A stretch of DNA of 64,000 nt from Paenibacillus sp. 19GGS1-52 (GCF_022369515.1 NZ_CP059724.1:496001-560000), one strand, 5' to 3'. Shown: positions 8,346 to 16,946, numbered from the stretch's first letter. The notes: generated by a model not told the origin, from the sequence alone. Numbers and translations: made by a program.

Positions 8346-8380
8346 GCATGAAAATAATAGCAGGTAATATATAACTACTC

Positions 8381-9820
8381 CTAATGCTGGAGTTTGATCT
8401 TATAATCTTTCTCTAAATATTTATTTATTCTCTTAAAGTCGGCTTGGTTCAAATCAACTAGGCGCTTATTCTTCTCTCGTCCAAGAATAATACCGATGGT
8501 CTGCGCTGCCAAAGCTGTAGTTGGCATAACACGTGCACTGCCATAGGCTTTGATGCTAGCTCCTACGTTTTTACCTACAACTAACACATTATCATAGGAT
8601 TTGAGTTCAAATGAACGTAGCGGTAGGCCGTAGTGATCAGGTTTACCAAAGCCTATTCCATCTGGAATGGTTTTAGTTCCTTGTAAATCTATTTCATATC
8701 CACCAATGCTAACATTATCCCAGAACATTCGCGCTCCCATTAAGTCTGCATAATCAAGTATATACTTGGTTTCATAACGGTTATAGTCGCGGATATATAG
8801 GTATTCGGGGAATCCGTCAAGTTCTGCTTTGGCGAAGCCGGGTATATTTTTACGTAAAAAGGTTAAGATTCGGGGTATCTCGGCCTTAGATTTGGTAATT
8901 GCTATCTGTACTGATTTAGGGTCAGAAGGATTCACATCATAAATAAGCAGACCGTTAATGGTAACCTCTCCGTCCCTTTGATTGGTTACATTTAAGCCTC
9001 GCAGTCTTAACATCTTATCCCGAGTGATATATTTATTAGTGAAATTACTGAATCCAGTGGCGAAATTCCAATCCACATAAGTGGTGAAACCATATTTCTT
9101 TCGCACATTTGTTAGTGGGTAATCATCCAGAATGACCTGATGGAGCGTATTCCAATTTATTTTTTTGAAATTCATCATATAAGTAGCTGTCATATAATCT
9201 GGCCGTTTACCATGGTAGAGTGATTCCATTCCGGGAATACGTTTGTCACCCAGTTTAGCGCTCAGAGCATTGAAATCGGTATTTTCCACCCAGTACTTAG
9301 ACTGAATTGTATAAGTTAAGCCATCTGTGGCTCGATAAGTCAGGGTTTGCAGAGATTTTCCCTTATCTGATTTTATGGTATTAACTGAATCAATAACGAT
9401 TCCACTCTTAATCGGTATTCCTTTAATAAGCTTGTCATAATAGTTACTAAATTCCGCGATTTTTCGAATGGAACCTGCTTTATATTTGGTATAAAGGTTC
9501 TTGATCTCTCCTTGAACCAGATTGTTATGCTTATTGTCATTAACATCATCAAGAACCAACATTTGCCCCTGAATTAACTCCCCACCGGGCTTGCTGCGTG
9601 GATCGAGGATAATGACTTTGAGTCCTAAATTTCGTGCCTCCTTGGCTAATAATACACCCTGAATCTCACTTCCAATCACGACAACATCATAACTTGCAGC
9701 TGCGGATGAAGCTTTGGATTGCGCAATTACTGCGTGCGGATTAGGTACGAGAAACTGCAGGAAAAACATTAATATTAGAATCCCTTGAATACTGCGAAAA
9801 CCTTTCTTCTTCGTCAACAT
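8381..9820 (-). CDS. Exported FAD-dependent oxidoreductase
   Basis: 479 residues. An N-terminal signal-like segment (about 10-34, ending VIAQSKASSAAA) precedes a Rossmann strand YDVVVIGSEIQGVLLAKEA, in which the usual GxGxxG is GSEIQG. Then come DPRSKPGGEL and, near the C-terminus, NVLVVGKNVGASIKAYGSARVMPTTALAAQ, which fits the FAD-binding end of FAD-dependent oxidoreductases. The protein is probably outside the membrane or membrane-tethered. It is a single gene with no operon partner, and the substrate is unknown. Two neighbouring intergenic regions are long (651 and 261 bp). Confidence 0.75.
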   Translation of the reverse strand: MLTKKKGFRSIQGILILMFFLQFLVPNPHAVIAQSKASSAAASYDVVVIGSEIQGVLLAKEARNLGLKVIILDPRSKPGGELIQGQMLVLDDVNDNKHNNLVQGEIKNLYTKYKAGSIRKIAEFSNYYDKLIKGIPIKSGIVIDSVNTIKSDKGKSLQTLTYRATDGLTYTIQSKYWVENTDFNALSAKLGDKRIPGMESLYHGKRPDYMTATYMMNFKKINWNTLHQVILDDYPLTNVRKKYGFTTYVDWNFATGFSNFTNKYITRDKMLRLRGLNVTNQRDGEVTINGLLIYDVNPSDPKSVQIAITKSKAEIPRILTFLRKNIPGFAKAELDGFPEYLYIRDYNRYETKYILDYADLMGARMFWDNVSIGGYEIDLQGTKTIPDGIGFGKPDHYGLPLRSFELKSYDNVLVVGKNVGASIKAYGSARVMPTTALAAQTIGIILGREKNKRLVDLNQADFKRINKYLEKDYKIKLQH

Positions 9821-10081
9821 GTTTGCTCACTCTACCCCTCACCTGTTGTTAGATTTAATAGGTACACGTTGAAAGAAACATACAAGATTGCTTTATGAGT
9901 ATCATACAACAATTGGGTAAATTTACCTCGATAATTAATTAACTATTTAGTGAAATGATTTGTTCTAAAGCTTATTCAGGAGAAAACTACTAAAGTAATG
10001 TAGTTATTACGCATTCTTTTCGCATGTTTGTGTAATATAAGGTAAAATACAATAAAGGCGAGCTAAATAGGAGTTGTAAAC

Positions 10082-10561
10082 ATGTCTAACGAAGAAGTAT
10101 TCTTGACCGAAGAGGGATTGGCAAAATTAGAGGCAGAGCTTAAAGATTTGAAGACTGTCAAACGTAAGGAATTAGCGGCTCGGCTTAAATTGGCAATCAG
10201 CTACGGAGATCTGAAGGAGAATAGTGAATACCACTCCGCCAAGAATGATCAGTCGTTCATGGAGACCCGAGTGATCATATTGGAAAAGATGTTAACCAAA
10301 GCTCGTGTGGTGGATGCAAAAAGCATAAGCAGTACCTCAGTCAGCGTTGGCTCCATTGTTATTCTGAATGATATTGAATATTCCGAAAAGATTGAGTATA
10401 GAATTGTAGGTCCTGCTGAAGCAGATGTTCTGGATAACAAGATTTCCTATGAGAGTCCGTTGGGCAAGGAATTGCTGAACAAAAAAGTCGGCAACATAAT
10501 CAGTGTCAATGCACCTATGGGCGTTATCAAATATGAACTGCTTGAGATCAGAGCTCTTTAA
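10082..10561 (+). CDS. greA: Transcription elongation factor GreA/GreB family
   Basis: GreA binds the RNA polymerase secondary channel and stimulates cleavage of backtracked transcripts. The 159 residues show the N-terminal coiled-coil hairpin, including its tip DLKENSEYHSAKNDQ with the acidic pair, and the C-terminal FKBP-like domain with YRIVGPAEAD and SPLGKELLNKKVGN. Normal length. ATG at 10082 follows GGAG. It is a single gene closed by a terminator. Paenibacillus genomes often have more than one GreA homologue, so this may be a paralogue rather than the housekeeping copy. Confidence 0.9.
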   Translation: MSNEEVFLTEEGLAKLEAELKDLKTVKRKELAARLKLAISYGDLKENSEYHSAKNDQSFMETRVIILEKMLTKARVVDAKSISSTSVSVGSIVILNDIEYSEKIEYRIVGPAEADVLDNKISYESPLGKELLNKKVGNIISVNAPMGVIKYELLEIRAL

Positions 10562-10574
10562 TACGCTATCTTGA

Positions 10575-10615
10575 AAATCCCTGTCCCCTTATTTCTAAGA
10601 GGACAGGGATTTTTT
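10575..10615 (+). terminator. Intrinsic terminator after greA
   Basis: Stem AAATCCCTGTCC / GGACAGGGATTT with a 14-nt loop and a T run. Confidence 0.85.
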
Positions 10616-10617
10616 AG

Positions 10618-10675
10618 AAATATAAGAATTTATATGCTTCACACGATAACTTATCCTTATATTTCTCGAAGAAAC
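10618..10675 (-). repeat. Half copy of the dispersed two-hairpin repeat
   Basis: On the minus strand this matches the second half of the 105-bp repeat at 17647 and 48029 (core GAAATATAAGGATAA, then GAAGCATATAAATTC). Only the AT-rich hairpin is present; the GCCGTCC/GGACGGC hairpin is missing. It lies between the greA terminator and the stop codon of the SDR gene. Confidence 0.75.
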
Positions 10676-10678
10676 TTG

Positions 10679-11392
10679 TTAAGTCAGGATATGACCACCC
10701 TCTACGTGAAGAACCGTTCCGGCTACGAACCCGTTATGAATCAGATAGAGTACACTCTGAGCGACGTCCACGGCTGTGCCAACCCGTTCTGCTGGCAGCT
10801 TGGCAGCAATTTTAGTGTAGAAGTCATTTCGCGCTGCTACCGGCATTTTCTCACGGGAGGGTGTATCAATGATTCCTGGAGAAACGATATTCACCCGGAG
10901 GGGAGCCAGCTCCAGAGCCAAGGTTTGGCCGAGATTGGAAACGGCCGCATTGACTGCACCGAGGGTGGAAGAGCCGATCATTGCTTTATAGGCAACAACA
11001 CCGGAGAACAGTGTGATAGAGCCTTGCGGAGATATCTTCGGAGCACCGTATTTGGCTGCATAGTATTGGCCCCAGAATTTATTCTCAAACAGTTGACGCG
11101 CAGCGCTAGTAGGAGTTTCCAGAAAAGGCCCTCCACTTGTCTCCGCCGCACTTACTACCAGATGTTGGAATGTTCCTACTTTTTCAAAAAAAGAGTGTAC
11201 CTGTTCTTCATCGGTTATATCCAGGATATAGGCAGTAATAGCTGCTCCTAACCCTTCTTTGGCCTTCTCCAGCTTATCTTTGGAACGACTGGCAATAATA
11301 ACTTCCGCACCTTCAGCTGCCGCGAGTCTGGCCGTCTCCAGGCCGATTCCAGAGCTACCTCCAATAATAACAACCCTTTGCCCTATTAACAT
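10679..11392 (-). CDS. SDR-family protein lacking the YxxxK active site
   Basis: 237 residues from ATG 11392, which follows GGAGGT; a longer frame to 11536 has no ribosome site. The N-terminus has an SDR cofactor loop (IIGGSSGIGLETA) and DITDEEQ. The usual catalytic Tyr-x-x-x-Lys reads LxxxN (STLGAVNAAVSNLG), so classical dehydrogenase chemistry is doubtful. SDR subgroups without the canonical residues are known. The C-terminal GTVLHVEGGHIL is typical of the fold. The HxlR-type regulator gene lies upstream in the same direction and a three-half-site operator separates them, so it is probably the regulator's target. Confidence 0.8.
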   Translation of the reverse strand: MLIGQRVVIIGGSSGIGLETARLAAAEGAEVIIASRSKDKLEKAKEGLGAAITAYILDITDEEQVHSFFEKVGTFQHLVVSAAETSGGPFLETPTSAARQLFENKFWGQYYAAKYGAPKISPQGSITLFSGVVAYKAMIGSSTLGAVNAAVSNLGQTLALELAPLRVNIVSPGIIDTPSREKMPVAARNDFYTKIAAKLPAERVGTAVDVAQSVLYLIHNGFVAGTVLHVEGGHILT

Positions 11393-11427
11393 TAGGTTAC
11401 CTCCTCCACAAAGTATAATGCTCTCTG

Positions 11428-11467
11428 GGAAGTAGTATATTCCTGTTACTTCCCTTAGGGAAGTAGT
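11428..11467 (-). promoter_or_regulatory. Probable HxlR-type operator
   Basis: Three matching half-sites: GGGAAGTAGT (11428-11437), ACTTCCC (11448-11454) and GGGAAGTAGT (11458-11467). The last two form the perfect palindrome ACTTCCC-TTA-GGGAAGT. It lies between the SDR start and the HxlR gene, upstream of the SDR on its strand. Confidence 0.6.
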
Positions 11468-11519
11468 TACAATTAATACATATAGTGTCGAAAAGTATAG
11501 TTTTGTGTGGCTGTAGCAA

Positions 11520-11852
11520 TTAAAGCGTGAGACCATAACGTTTTAATTCAATAAAAATCGCTTCCAAGCGCATACCCTTTTCAGTCAATGTATATTCTAC
11601 TCGTGGCGGAACCTCGGGATAAACGGTCCGTTCCAGAATGCCATGACTTTCCAGCTCTCTAAGCCTTAACGCAAGCGTCTTAGGACTGATACCCTCCAGT
11701 GATCTCAAGAGATCACTAAAGCGCTTTGTTCCATCCATCAGTAGGTCGCGGATAATTAAAAAGGTCCATTTCGTCCCGATGACATCCAGAGTTTTGGCAA
11801 TAGGGCAGGGTTCACCTGGGGTCCCCTTGGTTAGAATAACGGGCTCTACCAT
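11520..11852 (-). CDS. HxlR/MarR-like winged-helix regulator
   Basis: 110 residues from ATG 11852, chosen because AGGAGG ends 9 nt upstream. Longer in-frame starts exist but lack such a site. The sequence matches the HxlR family: CPIAKTLDVIGTKWTFLIIRDLL, KRFSDLLRSLEGISPKTLALRLRELE, and a wing ending VEYTLTEKG. The Cys in EPCPIA is at the position often used for redox or electrophile sensing in this family. It probably controls the SDR gene downstream through the palindromes at 11428-11467. Confidence 0.88.
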   Translation of the reverse strand: MVEPVILTKGTPGEPCPIAKTLDVIGTKWTFLIIRDLLMDGTKRFSDLLRSLEGISPKTLALRLRELESHGILERTVYPEVPPRVEYTLTEKGMRLEAIFIELKRYGLTL

Positions 11853-12029
11853 ACAAGACATCCTCCTGTCCCAATTACGGATTTTCCTAATCATAACCAT
11901 ACTATCCTTGGGAAAGCCAGCGTCGGTCATAGGTAATCACTATTAAACATATTGCTTCCGTGTCTTAGACTTTTCCTTTCTGCTTTGGTTATAGTATGAA
12001 GTAACTACAGAACAGAGGGGTCCTGCTTC

Positions 12030-12956
12030 TTGATCCAGACCGTATTATTGACTTTATATCAAGTCATCGTGCCATTGTCCATCCCTGTTATCGCGGGAGC
12101 GCTACTCGGGCGGTTTAAGAATCTGGATACTAAGCCCTTGTTGACCTTATATTTATACTTTTTGAGTCCGGCAATCATTCTGGACACCTTGGCTACGGCG
12201 GATATTTCGTTTGATGATGTATATAAGACCTTGGCCTTTTCTCTTCTTAATCTGTTCCTATTGTGGGCGCTCGCGAATGTGTTGGGAACAATATTGAAGC
12301 TGGCTCCACCCGAACTAGCGGGGCTGACACTGGTCTCCACCTTTACCAACAGTGTGAATTATGGTTTGCCGCTTGTGTTGCTCGCCTTTGGACAGCTTGG
12401 ACTAGATAAAGCCTCGGTTTATGTTATTGGACAGATGGTCATCGTTAATACGCTGGGGGTATACTTCGCAGCGAGATCACAGTTCTCTGTGAAAAATGCA
12501 GTTAAATCGGTGTTTTCCCTGCCTGCCATCTATGCGGCTATTCTAGCTTTGGGGCTCAGAGCCTTGCATTTGCATATGCCGCATGAGGTTGCGTCAGGGG
12601 TCGCTATGGTGGCAGGAGCTTACTCTCCTGTGGTACTGGCGATATTAGGCGCACAGATGGTCAAAGTCAGAGTGGCTCAGGTGGAGCGCAAGCTGCAGTC
12701 TGCTTTTTGGACAGGACTTACGGTTCGCTTATTTCTAGCACCGCTGATTGCCTATCTCGGGTTAACCCTCCTGCATATTACAGGGCCTTTATTCTCAGTG
12801 CTGCTAATTCTTGCTTCTATGCCTGTTGCGGTAAATGCGGTTGTGCTGGCAGAGCGGTTTAATGCCTCCGCAGATTTGGTCTCCAGATGTATTTTATGGA
12901 CGACGCTGGCCTCTTTCATAGTACTGCCCATTCTCATTGCCTTGGTGGCGCTTTAG
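12030..12956 (+). CDS. AEC (auxin efflux carrier) family transporter
   Basis: 308 residues, TTG start at 12030 with GAGGGG 9 nt upstream. It has about ten hydrophobic segments in two halves. The N-terminal VIVPLSIPVIAGALLG and the PxN-type segments FTNSVNYGLPLVLLAFG and MPVAVNAVVLAERF are typical of the AEC/bile-acid transporter fold. Such proteins carry malate, malonate or related organic anions in bacteria; the substrate here is unknown. The last 4 bp overlap the convergent aldo/keto reductase gene. Confidence 0.82.
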   Translation: MIQTVLLTLYQVIVPLSIPVIAGALLGRFKNLDTKPLLTLYLYFLSPAIILDTLATADISFDDVYKTLAFSLLNLFLLWALANVLGTILKLAPPELAGLTLVSTFTNSVNYGLPLVLLAFGQLGLDKASVYVIGQMVIVNTLGVYFAARSQFSVKNAVKSVFSLPAIYAAILALGLRALHLHMPHEVASGVAMVAGAYSPVVLAILGAQMVKVRVAQVERKLQSAFWTGLTVRLFLAPLIAYLGLTLLHITGPLFSVLLILASMPVAVNAVVLAERFNASADLVSRCILWTTLASFIVLPILIALVAL

Positions 12957-13795
12957 AAATCGAAGTTGTCAGGGTCTGGACCGACCCGTTGGTCTTGGTT
13001 AAGGCTGGCAATCAAGGTCATATCCTCTTCCGTTAACTGAAAATCAAACAGGGCAGCATTTTTGATGATCCGCTGCTCTTTGGTAGATTTAGGGATCGTT
13101 ACAATGCCACGCTGCAAATCCCAACGCAGAATAACCTGAGCCACGGATTTACCGTGTTTAACAGCAATATCTTGTAATAGAGGCTGCTCCAGCAATTGGC
13201 CCTGCATCAGTGGGGACCAGGCTTCCAATTGAATACCCTGCTCCTTGCAGAAGCTGAGCAGTTCTTGCTGAGAGAGATACGGATGGAGTTCGACCTGATT
13301 GACCATGGGTACAATTTCGCTATCCTTCACAACATCCTCCAGATGATGGATCTGGAAGTTGCTGACACCGATGGCTTTGACCCGGCCTTCTTTATATAAT
13401 GTCTCCAGCGCTCTCCAGGCTTCTTGGTATTTTTCCTTGACCGGCCAGTGAATGAGATATAAATCAAGATAGTCCAGACCAAGTTTCGCCAGGCTTGTCT
13501 CGTAGGCGGCAAGGGTTGATTCGTAGCCCAGATCCGCATTCCATACTTTTGAAGTGACGAAGAGTTCCTCTCTTAACAGCTTGTTCTCCAGCAGGGCTTC
13601 ACGGATTCCCTGACCAACGCCGGTCTCATTCTCATAAATTGCTGCAGTGTCGATGCTGCGGTAGCCGTGGGCAATGGCCGACTTTACGGCCTCCACTAGC
13701 TCTGCGCCTTCTTTTACTTTAAATACTCCGAGTCCAAACCACGGCATCTCCACACCATTGTGCAGTGTAGTTGTATCCTGTAAATGCTTAGCCAT
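12953..13795 (-). CDS. Aldo/keto reductase
   Basis: 280-residue NADPH-dependent (beta/alpha)8 reductase that reduces aldehydes or ketones. The catalytic tetrad is visible: Asp and Tyr in SIDTAAIYENE, Lys in VTSKVW, His in YLIHWPV. The cofactor segment IPKSTKEQRIIKN is near the C-terminus. It resembles YvgN/YtbE-type reductases of B. subtilis, which act on methylglyoxal and other carbonyls. It is convergent with the AEC gene. The MFS gene upstream on the same strand ends 62 bp before its start, so cotranscription is possible. Confidence 0.9.
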   Translation of the reverse strand: MAKHLQDTTTLHNGVEMPWFGLGVFKVKEGAELVEAVKSAIAHGYRSIDTAAIYENETGVGQGIREALLENKLLREELFVTSKVWNADLGYESTLAAYETSLAKLGLDYLDLYLIHWPVKEKYQEAWRALETLYKEGRVKAIGVSNFQIHHLEDVVKDSEIVPMVNQVELHPYLSQQELLSFCKEQGIQLEAWSPLMQGQLLEQPLLQDIAVKHGKSVAQVILRWDLQRGIVTIPKSTKEQRIIKNAALFDFQLTEEDMTLIASLNQDQRVGPDPDNFDF

Positions 13796-13857
13796 ATTAA
13801 ATAACCTCCCAAGTTGTATTGAATAGCAATTCCAAATTTATATCAAAGACTACAGGT

Positions 13858-15069
13858 TTATAAATAAGCAGGTTCACTCTTAAGCTGAGTCTCATCTTTT
13901 CGTTCCAAAGCACGGCTCCAGGCCGTTAGGAATACAGCTCCCAGCACCATAATTCCCCCTACCCAAGCAGTATGAATCAATCCCATATGGTCGGTTACGA
14001 CGCCTCCGAGGTAAGCGCCAATCGCAATACCTGCGTTAAACGCAGCAATATTAACAGCAGAGGCTATATCCCGGGCTCCTGGGGCAAATCGATCGGCCAG
14101 CATGACCACATAAACCTGCAATCCGGGAACGTTCATAAAGGCGAGCAGTCCCATAAAGAAGATAGTAATTAGGGCCGGACCCTTAAAAGGAGCTGTAAAA
14201 GCTAAGACGAATAACACGATAGCTTGCAGGGCAAACATGTAGAACAAAGCGTTCATCGGTTTGTGGTTGGCTGCTTTGCCACCTATAACATTGCCAATCG
14301 CAATGGCAATTCCATAAACCAGCAGAATGATGGCGACCGTCTGTTCTTGGAAACCACTGATATCATGGAGCAGAGGCGACAAGTAAGTGAAGACAACGAA
14401 TGTACCCCCATAGCCCAGAGCAGTAATGGTAAAAGCCAGTAGCAAGCGTCCATTGGTCACAAGCTGAACCTGCTCACGTAGCGGTGTGCGGGTTCCTCTG
14501 CGCAGACCCGCCGGAATCAGGATCAAGTTAGCGATAAGTGCTACAATGCCTATTCCAACAATGGCCACAAAGGCAGCGCGCCAGCCTAGTTGTTGTCCAA
14601 GGAACGTACCCAGCGGGACTCCAGTAACGGTAGCTACAGTCAGCCCGGTGAACATAATCGAGATCGCACTGGCCCTACGATTCTCAGGAACGAGATCGGC
14701 TGCAATCGTAGAGGCGATCGACATGAAGAGACCGTGCGCTAAGGCGGATATCACGCGGGCTATCAGCAGTACGATAATTCCATTCGCCCCGGCGGCGAGA
14801 CTATTGCCGACAATGAACACTAGCATAATCGCTAGTAATAATGTTTTGCGCGAGAAGGTTGTGGTCAGAGAAGTTAGGATGGGGGCCCCAAAGGTTACCC
14901 CCAAAGCGTATAAAGTAACGGTTAACCCGGCTGTCGTCACGGATATGTTCAAGTCATTTGAGATGAGCGGCAGCAGTCCAACACTGATAAACTCGGTTGT
15001 TCCTATTGCAAAGGCACTAACTGCTAGGGCAAGCAGCGCCAGTGTACTTCTTTTTTTATCCAAAGTCAT
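13858..15069 (-). CDS. MFS transporter, DHA1 12-TM family
   Basis: 403 residues from ATG 15069 (TAGGAG upstream); the in-frame GTG at 15078 overlaps the ribosome site. The start SAFAIGTTEFISVGLLPLISNDL and the motif ARVISALAHGLFMSIASTIAADLVP are typical of the arabinose-efflux/AraJ-YdhP group of proton antiporters. It is divergent from the HxlR-type regulator at 15228, with a palindromic operator between. The likely job is efflux of a small toxic compound under that regulator. Confidence 0.85.
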   Translation of the reverse strand: MTLDKKRSTLALLALAVSAFAIGTTEFISVGLLPLISNDLNISVTTAGLTVTLYALGVTFGAPILTSLTTTFSRKTLLLAIMLVFIVGNSLAAGANGIIVLLIARVISALAHGLFMSIASTIAADLVPENRRASAISIMFTGLTVATVTGVPLGTFLGQQLGWRAAFVAIVGIGIVALIANLILIPAGLRRGTRTPLREQVQLVTNGRLLLAFTITALGYGGTFVVFTYLSPLLHDISGFQEQTVAIILLVYGIAIAIGNVIGGKAANHKPMNALFYMFALQAIVLFVLAFTAPFKGPALITIFFMGLLAFMNVPGLQVYVVMLADRFAPGARDIASAVNIAAFNAGIAIGAYLGGVVTDHMGLIHTAWVGGIMVLGAVFLTAWSRALERKDETQLKSEPAYL

Positions 15070-15164
15070 TTTTCTCACTCCTACACTATGGTAATCATCG
15101 GCCGATAAGTGTTATTATGAGTTATAGGTATGACAATGAATAGTACGCACTTTTTGGTGCTGTA

Positions 15165-15180
15165 GGTACTAAAAAGTACC
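15165..15180. promoter_or_regulatory. Palindromic operator between MFS and HxlR-type gene
   Basis: GGTACT-AAAA-AGTACC is a perfect inverted repeat, much like the TACT/AGTA sites bound by YodB/HxlR-type proteins. A second inverted repeat, GCAC-TTTTTG-GTGC, lies just upstream at about 15147-15160. Confidence 0.6.
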
Positions 15181-15227
15181 CATAGATCTAACTTGGATGA
15201 TGATTACTTAGGAGGAACATAGATATT

Positions 15228-15620
15228 ATGGCGAAGAAATATAATATTTCGGTAGAGGCAACCTTGGAAGTCATCGGCGGGAAGTGGAAATGTGTGATTC
15301 TCTGCCATTTAACGCATGGGAAGATGCGGACAAGCGATTTAAAGCGCCATATGCCGAATATCACGCAAAAAATGCTGACCCAACAGCTTAGAGAATTGGA
15401 GCAGGATGGCATCGTCAATCGGATCGTCTATAATCAGGTCCCTCCCAAAGTGGAATATGAGCTCAGCGAGTATGGTCAGAGCTTGGGATCCATATTGGAT
15501 TCCCTCTGTGCATGGGGAGAAAAGCACATCATTAAAGAGTATGGTGATAAATCCAGCATGCTGGAGGATAATGTGCTCAATAACAAGAAGCTAGAGGTAG
15601 AAGCATCCAGCGTGGAATAA
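15228..15620 (+). CDS. HxlR-family transcriptional regulator
   Basis: 130 residues. The core VEATLEVIGGKWKCVILCHLTHGKMRTSDLKR, then NITQKMLTQQLRELEQDGIV and a wing PPKVEYELSEYG, match the HxlR/YodB family. Two Cys lie in the second helix rather than at the N-terminal sensing position. A C-terminal tail of about 25 residues extends beyond the usual end. It is divergent from the DHA1 transporter and probably represses it from the GGTACT/AGTACC palindrome. Confidence 0.88.
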   Translation: MAKKYNISVEATLEVIGGKWKCVILCHLTHGKMRTSDLKRHMPNITQKMLTQQLRELEQDGIVNRIVYNQVPPKVEYELSEYGQSLGSILDSLCAWGEKHIIKEYGDKSSMLEDNVLNNKKLEVEASSVE

Positions 15621-15656
15621 GCGAATATTGCGGACAAGCGAGTGCATTCACCACTT

Positions 15657-15710
15657 CAAGAATAGCCCGAGGATCTAGGCGATACTGCGTAGACCCTCGG
15701 GCTATTCTTG
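15657..15710 (+). terminator. Intrinsic terminator, 16-bp stem
   Basis: CAAGAATAGCCCGAGG pairs with CCTCGGGCTATTCTTG around a partly paired loop. The T tract is short. Confidence 0.75.
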
Positions 15711-15840
15711 TAAAGATAAGACTTTATATGTTTCTGCTTCGTAAGGTTGTTTACGTAGACTGCAACTTTTCTAACGTTATTTCGTCTGGAAGAAAGTAGA
15801 AGAATTTAAGCAATATAAAAACTTACAAGAGGTGAACGAG

Positions 15841-16518
15841 ATGAAACATACATTAAAAAAACTTACAGTTTCGGCAACAGCACTGCTAACCCTGGCCTTT
15901 GCAGGACAGAGCTTTGCGGCTTCGTTACCTTTTGCAGATCTGGCCAATATACCAGCAAAAGATAAAATCGTAGACTTACAGCAAAAGGGAGTTATACATG
16001 GTGTGAGTAGCGATAAGTTTCTACCAAATGTATCGATTACAGCCGCACAGGGGATTCAGCTGTTCGTTAATGCCCTGGATCTGAATATTGATCTATTGCG
16101 TTTTATTAAAGCGCCCCTAGCAACGGATTATTATGCGAAAGCCAATAATAAGGCTTGGTATGCGGAAGCTCTGATTATTGCTGCCAATAATGATATCGGC
16201 TTGCCTGCAGATTTGGACCCGGGAAAGAATTGGAGCCGTGAGGAATTTACGCACCAGCTTATCCAGGCTATAGAGAAACATAGCAATCTGCCCATGATCA
16301 AAATCATGCCGGTAGACATTGCGGATGTCTCCGAATTTACGAATGGGTATGACGGTTCCATCCAACTGGCTCTTGCTATCGGCATTGCCCACCTGGATGC
16401 TGCAGGTGATTTCAATCCTACGGATGATATTACCCGCGCTGATGCTGCGGAAATGATGTACAATGCGCTGAAATATATTGAAGCACATCCGGCACCGGCC
16501 GGTGGTTATCCGGAATAA
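15841..16518 (+). CDS. Exported S-layer-homology-like protein
   Basis: 225 residues from ATG 15841 (AGAGGTG 7-8 nt upstream). A signal peptide ends at GQSFAA. The remainder contains SLH-like modules: PFADLANIPAKDKIVDLQQKGVIHGVS near the start and a last module with LALAIGIAHLD, FNPTDDITRADAAEMMYNAL. SLH domains bind pyruvylated secondary cell-wall polymers, so the protein probably sits on the cell wall. It has no large effector domain and is shorter than most SLH proteins. Single gene with its own terminator. Confidence 0.78.
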   Translation: MKHTLKKLTVSATALLTLAFAGQSFAASLPFADLANIPAKDKIVDLQQKGVIHGVSSDKFLPNVSITAAQGIQLFVNALDLNIDLLRFIKAPLATDYYAKANNKAWYAEALIIAANNDIGLPADLDPGKNWSREEFTHQLIQAIEKHSNLPMIKIMPVDIADVSEFTNGYDGSIQLALAIGIAHLDAAGDFNPTDDITRADAAEMMYNALKYIEAHPAPAGGYPE

Positions 16519-16562
16519 AGACGGAGTAGCATCGTTCTATGTTCTAAACGGGCAACACTACA

Positions 16563-16596
16563 ACAGCCATCCTCAAGGGATGGCTGTTTCTTGTTT
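16563..16596 (+). terminator. Intrinsic terminator after the SLH gene
   Basis: Stem ACAGCCATCC / GGATGGCTGT, 5-nt loop, followed by TTCTTGTTT. Confidence 0.8.
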
Positions 16597-16797
16597 GGAA
16601 GCTGAACGTATGGATTTGGCTCACGCTACCCTAAATTTATTGAAGTGATAAGGGCGTTTAAGCTGCAAAATAAACGTCTACCTACTCTTTATGATAACAG
16701 CGCTTATAGCAGGGCATTATTCTTAAAATTTTGCTTGTAAGGAGCGGACAGACCGTATAAGATAAACAAAGTATTTATTTTCGATTATTCATATAAT

Positions 16798-16866
16798 CTC
16801 ATATAATCTTGGGGATATGGCCCATAAGTTTCTACCGGATGACCACTGTAATTGTCCGACTATGAG
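16798..16866 (+). ncRNA. Purine (guanine-class) riboswitch aptamer
   Basis: Nearly identical to the B. subtilis xpt aptamer. P1 is CTCATA (16798-16803) with TATGAG (16861-16866). The core reads ATATAATCTTGGGGATATGG, then AAGTTTCTACCGG and GTCCGACTATG. The specificity base equivalent to position 74 is C (16860), which selects guanine or hypoxanthine rather than adenine. It lies about 110 nt before xpt and is followed by a terminator. Confidence 0.95.
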
Positions 16867-16893
16867 TGAAATAGCGGGTCTTTGTAGCCCGGA

Positions 16894-16946
16894 AGGACAG
16901 ATTCACTTGAGAGAAACGACTCAAGGGATCTGTCCTTTTTGTTTTT
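16894..16946 (+). terminator. Riboswitch-controlled terminator in the xpt leader
   Basis: Stem GGACAGATTCACTTGAG / CTCAAGGGATCTGTCC followed by a T-rich run, 28 nt after the aptamer. Ligand binding should favour this terminator and switch xpt off. Confidence 0.85.

Noticed and set aside
10571..11251. 226-aa plus-strand reading frame
   Set aside because: It is the antisense of the SDR gene and contains the greA terminator and a repeat copy; composition is not protein-like.
14486..15094. 202-aa plus-strand reading frame
   Set aside because: Antisense shadow of the DHA1 transporter; rich in Ala/Pro/Thr as expected for the opposite strand of membrane protein codons.
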